Origin: CG2-30-51-40 sp041753575
Lineage (GTDB): Bacteria > Desulfobacterota > DSM-4660 > Desulfatiglandales > Desulfatiglandaceae
Direction: 5' to 3'
DNA: 11,915 nt
Assembly: GCA_041753575.1 (NCBI GenBank)
Contig: JBGSUA010000139.1
Span: 1-11,915, forward strand
Position numbers and translations under genes: made by a program. Shown piece after piece: positions 1-6,710 of the stretch. Positions within the stretch are counted from its first letter, which is position 1, and each line of letters begins with the position of its first letter. The notes below the pieces were generated by a model. The model was given only the letters and a program-made list of their open reading frames with translations. It was not told the origin of the DNA and searched no databases.

Positions 1-304
1 GAAAAACAACAAATCTCTGATGTCTTGGCTTTCCGAGCTTTGCGAATGAAACATTATGTAAAGTTGTTAGAACTCTCAACGCTGCAACTAAACGAGATGC
101 TCTGGCAACTTTACATAAGTAAACGCTTTACATAATTTCCGTTATGCAAATCTTTCCATAATGGCAAGAGTCCCCTGAGTTGATATGCGGTCTGTCTATC
201 AAGACTCTCTTTCCCCAGTTATAGCCAGCAGCCGGTCTTCGGCCGTGGCCCTTGGATGGTTTTTTCGCCTCGTTATCTTTTTCCGCCCTTCTCGGCTGCG
301 TTAG
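1..304. other. Gene-free left edge with recombinase-like arms
   Basis: No convincing coding region is visible in these 304 bases. The left half carries the CTTTACATAA-type arms described separately. The right half (about 153-304) lies downstream of the minus-strand PIN toxin gene. It contains a short GC hairpin, GCCG-GTCTT-CGGC, near 230-247, but no T-tract that would make it a clear terminator. Confidence 0.6.
37..152. repeat. Cluster of 11-bp arms resembling a Xer/dif-type recombination site
   Basis: At 125-152 the sequence has an 11-6-11 layout: arm GCTTTACATAA, spacer TTTCCG, arm TTATGCAAATC. Read on the minus strand, the two arms match the arms of E. coli dif at about 16 of 22 positions, including the inner CATAA and TTATG. 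A further direct arm, ACTTTACATAA, lies at 108-118, again exactly 6 bp away. An inverted arm TTATGTAAAGT lies at 54-64, with a weaker partner GCTTTGCGAAT 6 bp before it (37-47). Positions 54-66 and 106-118 are a perfect 13-bp inverted repeat with a 39-base loop. This geometry is what tyrosine recombinases bind. No integrase gene is in the window, so whether it is chromosomal dif, a pdif-like module edge or a mobile-element att site is open. Confidence 0.45.
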
Positions 305-718
305 TCAAGCATCCGGAAGCAACTCAAAGCCTGCCGTCATGAAATGATGATCTGTGGTAAGAGCCTTCGTAATACCCAACTCTTTCATAACCACAAAGCT
401 TGTGCAGTCGGTAAAAGAAAAGGACTGATCCTGCCATTTGAAAAACCATCTGAGGGCCTTTTCCGCTTTGTCTTGAGTAATCCATTCGGTCCTGCATCTC
501 GGACTCTGGGATACCATATCCCACCAGGCCTCAGCTGCGGTTAACCCCAGACGAATTCGAATCAGCGTCAGGGTCTCATCAACAACATAGTTTGACGTGG
601 TCATGATCCCCCCTTGCTCCAGCCACTGATCCCGTGCACGGACGCATGGAATATGAAGAGGATCTTTGACATCAGCCATGGCCATCCAGCCGGCGGTATC
701 CACAAACAGGCGTTTCAT
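305..718 (-). CDS. PIN-domain ribonuclease toxin (VapC-like)
   Basis: 137 aa, the usual size of a single-domain PIN toxin. The family cleaves RNA with a Mg/Mn-binding acidic cluster. Here the expected residues are Asp7 (start of the VDTAGW strand), Glu48 (VVDETLTLI), Asp104 (SFTDCTSF) and Asp123 (TTDHHF), so the active site looks intact. The ATG overlaps the stop of the upstream antitoxin gene by 4 bp (ATGA) and has no obvious Shine-Dalgarno sequence of its own. This suggests translational coupling, with the toxin made only after the antitoxin. The RNA target cannot be told from sequence. No terminator is visible after the stop. Confidence 0.88.
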   Translation of the reverse strand: MKRLFVDTAGWMAMADVKDPLHIPCVRARDQWLEQGGIMTTSNYVVDETLTLIRIRLGLTAAEAWWDMVSQSPRCRTEWITQDKAEKALRWFFKWQDQSFSFTDCTSFVVMKELGITKALTTDHHFMTAGFELLPDA

Positions 719-972
719 ATCGCTGGTTCGCCATACAGGACGGCATCATGATCCACTGAGCTCAGTCCATCGGAGGATTCTCCGAGGGCCTTTGCGTGGT
801 AGATCGGATCCTGTTCAAGAGGGCAGACAATGCGCTCATCCTCACCAACAGGTACGATCCTAAAGGCAGGTTCGCTCCTATAAAGCACGGTGAATTGTTC
901 ACCTCGCCGGACGCTTTGAACTATTTTAGGCAGTGTGGCCCGAAGTTCCTTTGCGCTGATGGTATTTTTCAT
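715..972 (-). CDS. Phd/YefM-type antitoxin of the PIN toxin
   Basis: 85 aa from the ATG at 972. The N-terminus MKNTISAKELRATLPKIV followed by VRRGEQFTVLYRSEPAFRIVP is the usual Phd/YefM DNA-binding fold (helix, then the beta segment with R-S-x-P). The C-terminal tail ending in SSDGLSSVDHDAVLYG is the kind of flexible tail that wraps and blocks the toxin. A longer reading frame begins with a TTG at 996, but this lies only a few bases after the predicted transcription start. The ATG at 972 has GGAG seven bases upstream and is preferred. The gene is first in a two-gene operon with the PIN toxin, and its product probably represses its own promoter at 1000-1040. Confidence 0.85.
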   Translation of the reverse strand: MKNTISAKELRATLPKIVQSVRRGEQFTVLYRSEPAFRIVPVGEDERIVCPLEQDPIYHAKALGESSDGLSSVDHDAVLYGEPAI

Positions 973-999
973 CTCAGTTCTCCACAGATGATGCAATCG

Positions 1000-1040
1000 A
1001 AGTTCAACTCAAGTTTAACTTCGGTCCGCCGGCATGTCAA
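1000..1040 (-). promoter_or_regulatory. Promoter and paired-palindrome operator of the Phd-PIN operon
   Basis: On the minus strand, TTGACA (1035-1040) and TAAACT (1012-1017) are separated by 17 bp, a near-consensus sigma70 promoter. Transcription would start near 1005, leaving a leader of about 33 nt before the ATG at 972. Two short palindromes, AGTTCAACT (1001-1009) and AGTTTAACT (1012-1020), lie with centres 11 bp (one helical turn) apart, and the second covers the -10. Paired palindromes over the core promoter are typical operators for Phd antitoxins. The sites are seen directly. Binding is inferred. Confidence 0.7.
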
Positions 1041-1220
1041 GTTCTCCCCCCGCGGCAATCCTGAAATCCCATTCACTACTCAGAGGGCATGTTTTCATGA
1101 TCTACTGCGTGCGAGAAAACGATATTATCCTTGACGTTTTCGGAAATTGCCAGGGGAGTCCAGCACGCTCTTTTATCCGGGCCACCTGATGATGAATGTC
1201 GGTTCTTTTGTTGAGTAAAT

Positions 1221-1244
1221 CTGTAAATCTAAAGGACGTCCCCC
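1221..1244 (-). repeat. REP-like repeat R1, fused to the 3' end of the channel gene
   Basis: Reverse-orientation copy of the repeat GGGGACGTCCTTTACATTT..., here with TTTAGATTTACAG after the GGACGTCC palindrome. It provides the last codons (Gly-Asp-Val-Leu) and the TAG stop of the outer-membrane channel gene. Together with R2 at 7920 it forms an inverted pair bounding the efflux block. Confidence 0.75.
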
Positions 1245-2836
1245 AAGCGGCGGGAGAGGAGGGAGGCTTCGAGTTTGTACAGGCGAACCATGGCCTTCAG
1301 ATATTCGGCGATGAACCTGATCTCCCTGATCCTGCTTGAGAGGAGGTCCCTCTGGGCCTGCGACAAAAGAAAGGCCGTTGATCTTCCGACCCTGAGCTTT
1401 TCGGTCTCGATGCGCAGTTTCTCCTCCTGAAGCCTGCGGCTTGCCTCCCCGGCCAGAATCTGTTCCTTTGTCCTTGTGGCCTCTATGTAGGCCGATCGCA
1501 CCTCAAGCTCGATGAGCTGCTCGAGATTTGAGACGGCCTCAACCGACTGATCCTTTCTGAGGAGCGATCTTTTGAGGTCTGCCTCCGCCTTTCTGTTACC
1601 GAAGGGGTAGCTTATGGATATGCCGGCAGAAAGGTCAAAGTACTTATCCGCGATATTTCCAAATGAGCCTCCGAAGGAATCGGAATATCCCGTCTTTCCA
1701 AGTGATATAAAAAAATCCATCTTGGGTAGAAGACCGTTTCTGGTCCTCACGATCTCGAGATTATCGGCCTCCAGCCCCAGCCTTGCCTGCTGGAGGTCGG
1801 GTCTGTGCTTCAGGGCCACAGAGACATGAGTTTCAACGGGGTCAAGTATGGCTTCTGCGGGTAGCCTTGGCGTATCCTTGAGCACTACTCTCCGCTCCCA
1901 GATGCCGGCCCCTGGGGGATTCATCAGCCTCAGGAGCTTGAGTCTTGCCGTATCGGCCCTTCCCTTTGCCTCGATAAGGCCCTGCCTCTGCTCTGCGATC
2001 TCAGCCTCGGCCGCGATGGTCTCCGTCTCGGCGAGTCTTCCAACGGCTATAAGCTCTTGAATTTCCTGTAACTGCTGCACTGCGACAAGAAGGGACTTTT
2101 CGAAGATCTCGATTTCCTGCAAGGCCAGGGCATAGTCCCAGTAAGTCTCTTCGACCTCCGCTATGAGCGCCTCGGCAAACCCGCGAAACTCTTGTTCGGT
2201 AATGTTTGTGGCTAGACGGGCCTGCCTCAGTCTCACCAGATTGACCTCGGTGCCGGCACCCCTCAAAAGCGCCTGTGTCACAGAAAGACCGGCGCGGGAG
2301 GCATACTGATCGCTGTAGAGGTCCGACCAGTTTTTTTCGGAAGAAACGCCCAATTCCACGGTTGTCCCGGTGGAATAGAATTTGGATATACCGGCTCCGG
2401 CTGAGATAAGATCTTCGGTATCTTCCTGAAGGCCTGTTGAACTTCTTGATCTTACCACCTGTTTTTGTCTCGCGTAGCCTGTGGATGCGCTCAGCTCCGG
2501 ATCAAACACGGCCTCTTCCTCTTCTTCAAATGACATCTGAATGGGGGTTGCGTATTTTTCAACCTTTATTGAGCGGTTGTTCGATATGGAAAGAAAAATC
2601 GCTCCTTCCACGCTGATTTCCAGGGGCTTTGCCGCTTCAGCCGGGACTTCGGGCTTTAAGTCTCCATCTTTCCCGGAGGTCTCTGTGTACGCGCCTTTTC
2701 CGCCCGCTCGATTCCTTTCATCCTGGGCGGCTGAAGACGGAGGGAAAAACAATATGATCAGGATAAGAAACAGAGAAACAGGCACAAACAGACAATTCGC
2801 AATAAGGGATGAAAAGAGGGTGCTTCCGAACTTCAC
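1229..2836 (-). CDS. TolC-type outer-membrane efflux channel
   Basis: 535 aa. A long hydrophobic signal peptide (residues about 1-37, ending SSAAQ) is followed by two related halves of long amphipathic helices, as in outer-membrane factor lipoproteins and TolC. Recognisable stretches are LGVSSEKNWSDLY with SVTQALLRGAG in the first half and KTGYSDSFGGSFG with ISISYPFGNRKAEADLKR in the second. It would form the trimeric exit duct for the RND pump and adaptor encoded upstream on the same strand. The start is a GTG (2834-2836) that overlaps the RelE-type toxin stop as GTGA, with AAGAGG eight bases upstream. It is therefore likely coupled to the toxin gene. The natural C-terminus ends near LLSRRL, and the last four residues come from a REP copy. 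No lipobox Cys is placed as expected, so it is probably not lipidated. Confidence 0.88.
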   Translation of the reverse strand: MKFGSTLFSSLIANCLFVPVSLFLILIILFFPPSSAAQDERNRAGGKGAYTETSGKDGDLKPEVPAEAAKPLEISVEGAIFLSISNNRSIKVEKYATPIQMSFEEEEEAVFDPELSASTGYARQKQVVRSRSSTGLQEDTEDLISAGAGISKFYSTGTTVELGVSSEKNWSDLYSDQYASRAGLSVTQALLRGAGTEVNLVRLRQARLATNITEQEFRGFAEALIAEVEETYWDYALALQEIEIFEKSLLVAVQQLQEIQELIAVGRLAETETIAAEAEIAEQRQGLIEAKGRADTARLKLLRLMNPPGAGIWERRVVLKDTPRLPAEAILDPVETHVSVALKHRPDLQQARLGLEADNLEIVRTRNGLLPKMDFFISLGKTGYSDSFGGSFGNIADKYFDLSAGISISYPFGNRKAEADLKRSLLRKDQSVEAVSNLEQLIELEVRSAYIEATRTKEQILAGEASRRLQEEKLRIETEKLRVGRSTAFLLSQAQRDLLSSRIREIRFIAEYLKAMVRLYKLEASLLSRRLGDVL

Positions 2837-3132
2837 GATGGGGACCTCTTACGGGCTTTAAGGCTCTTGAGCTTTTTGTAGATACTGTCTCTTCGACCGA
2901 CGCAGATAACATAAACAGCCTGATCATTGTCGTCAGCCTCGTAAACAAGCCTGTATCCCACTGACCTGAGCTTGATTTTATAATGATTTGATCGGCCCCT
3001 TATTCTTGAAGATTCCGTATGTGGACAATCCAGCCTGCGGCGGAGTAATGCCTTAAATTGTTCTTTTATCTCAGGAGCAAGTTTTTCCCATTCCTTTAAG
3101 GCGCTTGGTAGAAACTTGAGCTTATAGCTCAT
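2833..3132 (-). CDS. RelE/ParE-superfamily mRNA interferase toxin
   Basis: 99 aa from the ATG at 3132; a TTG one codon earlier is less likely. The core YKIKLRSVGYRLVYEADD (residues 51-68) and VYVICVGRRDSIYKKL (73-88) are hallmarks of RelE toxins. The basic residues Lys54, Arg56, Arg61 and Arg80/81 and the late Tyr85 sit where the family has its RNA-cleaving residues. The known role of the family is cutting mRNA in the ribosomal A site. The start overlaps the antitoxin gene by 11 bp, with GAGG nine bases upstream. The tail beyond Tyr85 (KKLKSLKARKRSPS) is longer than in many RelE proteins and runs into the GTGA overlap with the channel gene. The position inside an efflux operon is unusual. Confidence 0.87.
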   Translation of the reverse strand: MSYKLKFLPSALKEWEKLAPEIKEQFKALLRRRLDCPHTESSRIRGRSNHYKIKLRSVGYRLVYEADDNDQAVYVICVGRRDSIYKKLKSLKARKRSPS

Positions 3133-3376
3133 CAATTTCGACCTCTACGGCGGAGCCTTTTTCTCCCTTCCGCTCATCAATAATTGATTTAAGCTCTTGA
3201 TCTTCGGCAAAATCCATGATCCATTCGAAGGTTTCAGCAGGCACGATATAGGCGCATGGTTTGTTTCGGTTGAGAATGGCAATCGGCTCGCCTGCTGCAT
3301 AATCAATAAGCGCCTGCGGGTTTTTCTTGAACTCGCTGATACTGACCGTGTAATCGGCATGTAATCTACTGAGCAT
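3122..3376 (-). CDS. Phd/YefM (StbD-like) antitoxin of the RelE-type toxin
   Basis: 84 aa. YTVSISEFKKNPQALIDYA is the Phd/YefM N-terminal DNA-binding motif, followed by the conserved GEPIAILNRNKPCAYIVPAETFE. The acidic tail after residue 60 is the expected toxin-binding part. The ATG at 3376 has a strong AAGGAG seven bases upstream (3384-3389). It overlaps the RelE-type toxin gene by 11 bp. The left terminal repeat of a MITE starts only 17 bp before this ATG, so the cassette's mRNA leader includes the MITE. Probably represses the promoter at 3560-3588 together with its toxin. Confidence 0.87.
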   Translation of the reverse strand: MLSRLHADYTVSISEFKKNPQALIDYAAGEPIAILNRNKPCAYIVPAETFEWIMDFAEDQELKSIIDERKGEKGSAVEVEIDEL

Positions 3377-3392
3377 TTTATGACTCCTTCAC

Positions 3393-3537
3393 TAGTGTCC
3401 ATCCGTAAATGAGATAGTTTTGTCGAGTTCAAGGCGGGCGATAATTTTAGCCGCAGGAATACATGAGGTATTTCGAGGATTAAAATTTGAGCCCAACGCC
3501 GAAATCGGTGAAAATAGCCATTTACGGATGGACACTA
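3393..3537. mobile_element. 145-bp MITE with 19-bp perfect terminal inverted repeats
   Basis: TAGTGTCCATCCGTAAATG at 3393-3411 is repeated exactly in reverse complement at 3519-3537. The interior of about 107 bp has no open reading frame of note. The outermost TA on each side could be a TA target duplication, leaving 17-bp repeats and 141 bp; a TA target would fit an IS630/Tc1-type transposase acting in trans. No transposase with these ends is in the window. The element lies between the promoter and the Shine-Dalgarno sequence of the internal toxin-antitoxin operon. Confidence 0.8.
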
Positions 3538-3559
3538 AATAGCACTAATAACAATATAG

Positions 3560-3588
3560 TTTATAGCACTCATAGTGATACATGTCAA
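3560..3588 (-). promoter_or_regulatory. Consensus promoter of the internal antitoxin-toxin operon
   Basis: On the minus strand, TTGACA (3583-3588), a 17-bp spacer and TATAAA (3560-3565) form a near-perfect sigma70 promoter just after the RND pump stop codon. A palindrome CACT-CAT-AGTG (3567-3577) sits in the spacer, and AGCACT occurs twice (3541-3546 and 3565-3570), so these are operator candidates. Transcription would start near 3553. It reads through the MITE into the antitoxin and toxin genes, and could also supply the channel gene. Confidence 0.72.
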
Positions 3589-3599
3589 ATGCTGATACG

Positions 3600-6500
3600 T
3601 TAAATCTCTCCCTCCAGGGCGCCTGACACGGGCCGCCTCTTTTCGATCCGAGCCTTGAGGCTGAAATAGACGGTTGGTATCACAAGAAGGGTAATCAGTG
3701 TGGCGCTCAGGAGCCCTCCTATCACCACCCTTGCCATCGGGGCCTGAGTTTCGCCGCCCTCACCCAGCCCGAGCGCAAGCGGTATCAGGGCAAGGATCGT
3801 CGTAAGAGCCGTCATGAGAATAGGCCTGAGCCTCCTGCGCCCCGCCTCCCTGATTGCCTCCTCAAGCCCCATGCCGCGGGAAAGCAGCAGATTGCAGTGA
3901 TCAACGAGCAGGATCGCGTTATTGACCACGATACCCCCGAGCATGATGCAGCCGATATAAGATTGCACATTAAAGGTGGTGTGGGTGAAAAAAAGCATGA
4001 GAACAACCCCTATCGCCGCAAGTGGCACGGAGCACATGACTATCAGGGGATCGAGCAGGGACTCGTACAGGCACGCCATTACCATATAAACCATTATGAG
4101 CGCGAGGATAATACTTATCAAAAGCTCTTTGAATGCCTTTTCCTGCTCTTCATAGTCAGTCCCGAAGGAGACGCTAAAATCAGCCGGCACAGGTATTTCG
4201 CGCAGTTTTTTGTCTATGTCTTTCTGGACTGAACCTAAGTCCCGTCCGGATACATTTGCCGATACATACACTATTCTTTCCTGATCTTTTCTCTCGATAA
4301 AAACCGGGCCTGTCCTGGGTCGCATCTCCAGGACATTTCTCAGCACCACTGGAGAGCCTTCGGAGTTTCCCACCGTAAGATCGAGGAGTTCGTTTACGTC
4401 CATCCTTTCGGCATCCTTGAGTTTTACCAGGATGGTGTATTCCTTGCCGCCATCTCTGAAATTGCCCGCCTTGGTGCCCCCGAGGATGGTCTGAAGGGCA
4501 TCCGCGATCTGTGAAACCGTGAGCTTCATGTCGGCGGCCTTTTGCCTGTCAACAATTATGATCTCCTCCGGGCTTCCCGACTGTCTGCTTAGCTGGACAT
4601 CCGTAACGCCTTCAACGTCCTCGACGGCCGCCTTGACCCTGTCGGCCAATACCTCTGCCGTGTCAAGGTCGTAGCCGCGCACATCAATGGAGATCGAATC
4701 GGTATTAGTTTGCCCCATCCTCAGGATGAAAAGTCCCTGGCCGGCCCTTGTTCTGACTATGGTGCCGGGAATCGCTGAAAGGCTTTTTCTAAGCTGGGAG
4801 GTGATCTCCTCGCTGGATCTCTTTCTTTCGGAGACAGGCTTGAGCGAAATCCGCATCTCTCCGGCGTGTGAGCCCCTCGCGCGCCATGGAGTTCCTCCCA
4901 TGAAGATAACGGTGTTAAGGGCCTCCGGGACCTCTCGTGAAACAATAGCCTCTATCCTCTGAAAGCTCTTTTCCAGAACGTCCACGCGGGTCCCCACCTC
5001 CATCTCGGCCGAAACCCTTACTTCGCTTTCGTCTGCCTGCGGCATGAATTCGCTGCCTACGAGAGGGAAAAGGGCGATGCTCCCGGCGAGCAGGAGGATC
5101 GTCCCGACCATGATCGTCTTTCTATGGCTCAAGCAATACTTAAGGAGTCCGGCATAGTTTTCTTCCAGGATCTTCGGGAGCCTCCGGCCAAAGAGCGCGA
5201 GCCTTCCTCTAAGGCCGATTACAGGTTTAGGGCTCGCCTCCGCCGGCTTGAGCATAAACGAGGCGAGCATCGGGACAAGCGTGAGCGCCGAGGCGAGGGA
5301 ACATGCAAGGGCAAAGCTTACGACGTAAGTGAACTGCTTGAACATGACCCCTGACATGCCCCTCAAAAAGATCATCGGAACAAAGACGACGACCGTGGTT
5401 ATGGTGCTTGCCACAATCGCGGCGGCTACTTCCTCGGTCCCCTCAACTGCCGCCATGGAGGGATGAGCCCCGGTCTCCTTTATGCGGGTTATGTTTTCGA
5501 GCACCACTATGGCGTTGTCAACAAGCATGCCGACTCCGAGGGCGAGACCTCCCATCGTCATAAGATTCAGGGTGAACCCGCCGAAATACATGAGCATGAA
5601 GGTCGCGATAATTGAAATTGGAATGGCTGTCACCACTACGGCTGTGCTTCTTATGCTTCTTAAAAATCCCAGGAGCACCACAGCGGCAAGTATCCCGCCA
5701 TAAAGTATGGAAGAGCCTACATTATTGATTGATCGTTTAATATAATCGGATGTGTCAATGATACTTGAAATATGAATTTGAGGATAGTCTGAATTGATGC
5801 CCTCGATCTCTTTTATTACCTGCTTTGCCACTTCAACCGTATTAGTGCCGGATTGCTTTAGGACGGCGAGTCTTACACCAGGTTTGCCGTTAATCTTAAC
5901 GATCCTTTTTATCTTCTGCCATGAATCCTCAACCGTCGCGATCTGCTTAAGCTGGATGGCGGCTCCTTCCTTTACCGCCATAACTGTGCTTTGCAGTTCG
6001 TCGAGACCGGTAAACTCCCCCGGAGTCCTGAGCATTATGTCAAGATAGCCCCTCTCAACGGTACCTGCGGGAACATTGATGTTTCCCGCCTTTACCTTCG
6101 CGATGACCTGATCCAGGGAAAGGCCCATGGCCTTTATCTTGTCCGGTGAGAGATTCACATGTATCTCTCTGTCGAGGCCCCCGCTTACTTCAAGAGAGGC
6201 CACTCCGGGCAGTCGCTCGATGCGATATTTGATGTGGTCATCAATGAATCTGCGAAGTTGAACCGGGTCAAGGCTGCTTGCGGCGCCCATGATGAGTATG
6301 GGGAAACTCGCCAGATCGAATTTTCTGAGGAGCGGCCTTTCAGCCTCATCCGGCAGCATTGCCACGACCCTGTCGAGTCTGTCGCGCACGTCGTTTGCCG
6401 CCGCGTCCAGATCCGTCCCCCAGGTGAAATTGACCCGCACCTGGCTTACCCCCTCGGCGGATACGGATGTTACCTGCTCAACGCCTGGAACCGCGCTCAG

Positions 6501-6710
6501 GGCCTCCTCTATCGGGCGCGTGATAGTCTCTTCGATGTCGCGCGGGCTTGCGTTTTCGTAAACGGTGTTGATGCTGATGGTCGGGTAGGTGATGTCGGGC
6601 ATAAGGTCAATGGGCAGGCGGGTCAGGGAAACTCCGCCAAGGATCATCACGATCAAAACCGACATGGTGGTGAAGACCGGATGTTGGACGGAAAAGCGCG
6701 CAGGCTTCAT
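3600..6710 (-). CDS. RND multidrug efflux pump, HAE1/AcrB family
   Basis: 1036 aa, full length for the family. The order is TM1 near residues 12-30, a periplasmic porter loop, TM2-6 (about 335-485), TM7 near 532-552, a second periplasmic loop, and TM8-12 (about 862-1018). The internal duplication is clear. It uses the proton gradient to drive substrates from the periplasm or inner membrane to the channel. In TM4 the motif is GMLVDNAIVVLEN (Asp398, Asn399), and in TM10 GGIVVNNAILLVD (Asn930), where AcrB has Asp407, Asp408 and Lys940. One relay Asp is kept and two partners are Asn. This pattern occurs in other HAE1 subgroups. The ATG overlaps the adaptor stop as ATGA, so adaptor and pump are coupled. 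The substrate cannot be deduced. Confidence 0.93.
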   Translation of the reverse strand: MKPARFSVQHPVFTTMSVLIVMILGGVSLTRLPIDLMPDITYPTISINTVYENASPRDIEETITRPIEEALSAVPGVEQVTSVSAEGVSQVRVNFTWGTDLDAAANDVRDRLDRVVAMLPDEAERPLLRKFDLASFPILIMGAASSLDPVQLRRFIDDHIKYRIERLPGVASLEVSGGLDREIHVNLSPDKIKAMGLSLDQVIAKVKAGNINVPAGTVERGYLDIMLRTPGEFTGLDELQSTVMAVKEGAAIQLKQIATVEDSWQKIKRIVKINGKPGVRLAVLKQSGTNTVEVAKQVIKEIEGINSDYPQIHISSIIDTSDYIKRSINNVGSSILYGGILAAVVLLGFLRSIRSTAVVVTAIPISIIATFMLMYFGGFTLNLMTMGGLALGVGMLVDNAIVVLENITRIKETGAHPSMAAVEGTEEVAAAIVASTITTVVVFVPMIFLRGMSGVMFKQFTYVVSFALACSLASALTLVPMLASFMLKPAEASPKPVIGLRGRLALFGRRLPKILEENYAGLLKYCLSHRKTIMVGTILLLAGSIALFPLVGSEFMPQADESEVRVSAEMEVGTRVDVLEKSFQRIEAIVSREVPEALNTVIFMGGTPWRARGSHAGEMRISLKPVSERKRSSEEITSQLRKSLSAIPGTIVRTRAGQGLFILRMGQTNTDSISIDVRGYDLDTAEVLADRVKAAVEDVEGVTDVQLSRQSGSPEEIIIVDRQKAADMKLTVSQIADALQTILGGTKAGNFRDGGKEYTILVKLKDAERMDVNELLDLTVGNSEGSPVVLRNVLEMRPRTGPVFIERKDQERIVYVSANVSGRDLGSVQKDIDKKLREIPVPADFSVSFGTDYEEQEKAFKELLISIILALIMVYMVMACLYESLLDPLIVMCSVPLAAIGVVLMLFFTHTTFNVQSYIGCIMLGGIVVNNAILLVDHCNLLLSRGMGLEEAIREAGRRRLRPILMTALTTILALIPLALGLGEGGETQAPMARVVIGGLLSATLITLLVIPTVYFSLKARIEKRRPVSGALEGEI

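Noticed and set aside
796..1134. 112-codon plus-strand frame across the antitoxin gene and its promoter
   Set aside because: It lies opposite a well-supported antitoxin gene and promoter, and its product has no recognisable motif.
1115..1141. GAAAACG/CGTTTTC inverted repeat considered as the terminator of the efflux operon
   Set aside because: The stem is short and AT-rich with a 13-base loop and no following T-tract on the minus strand.
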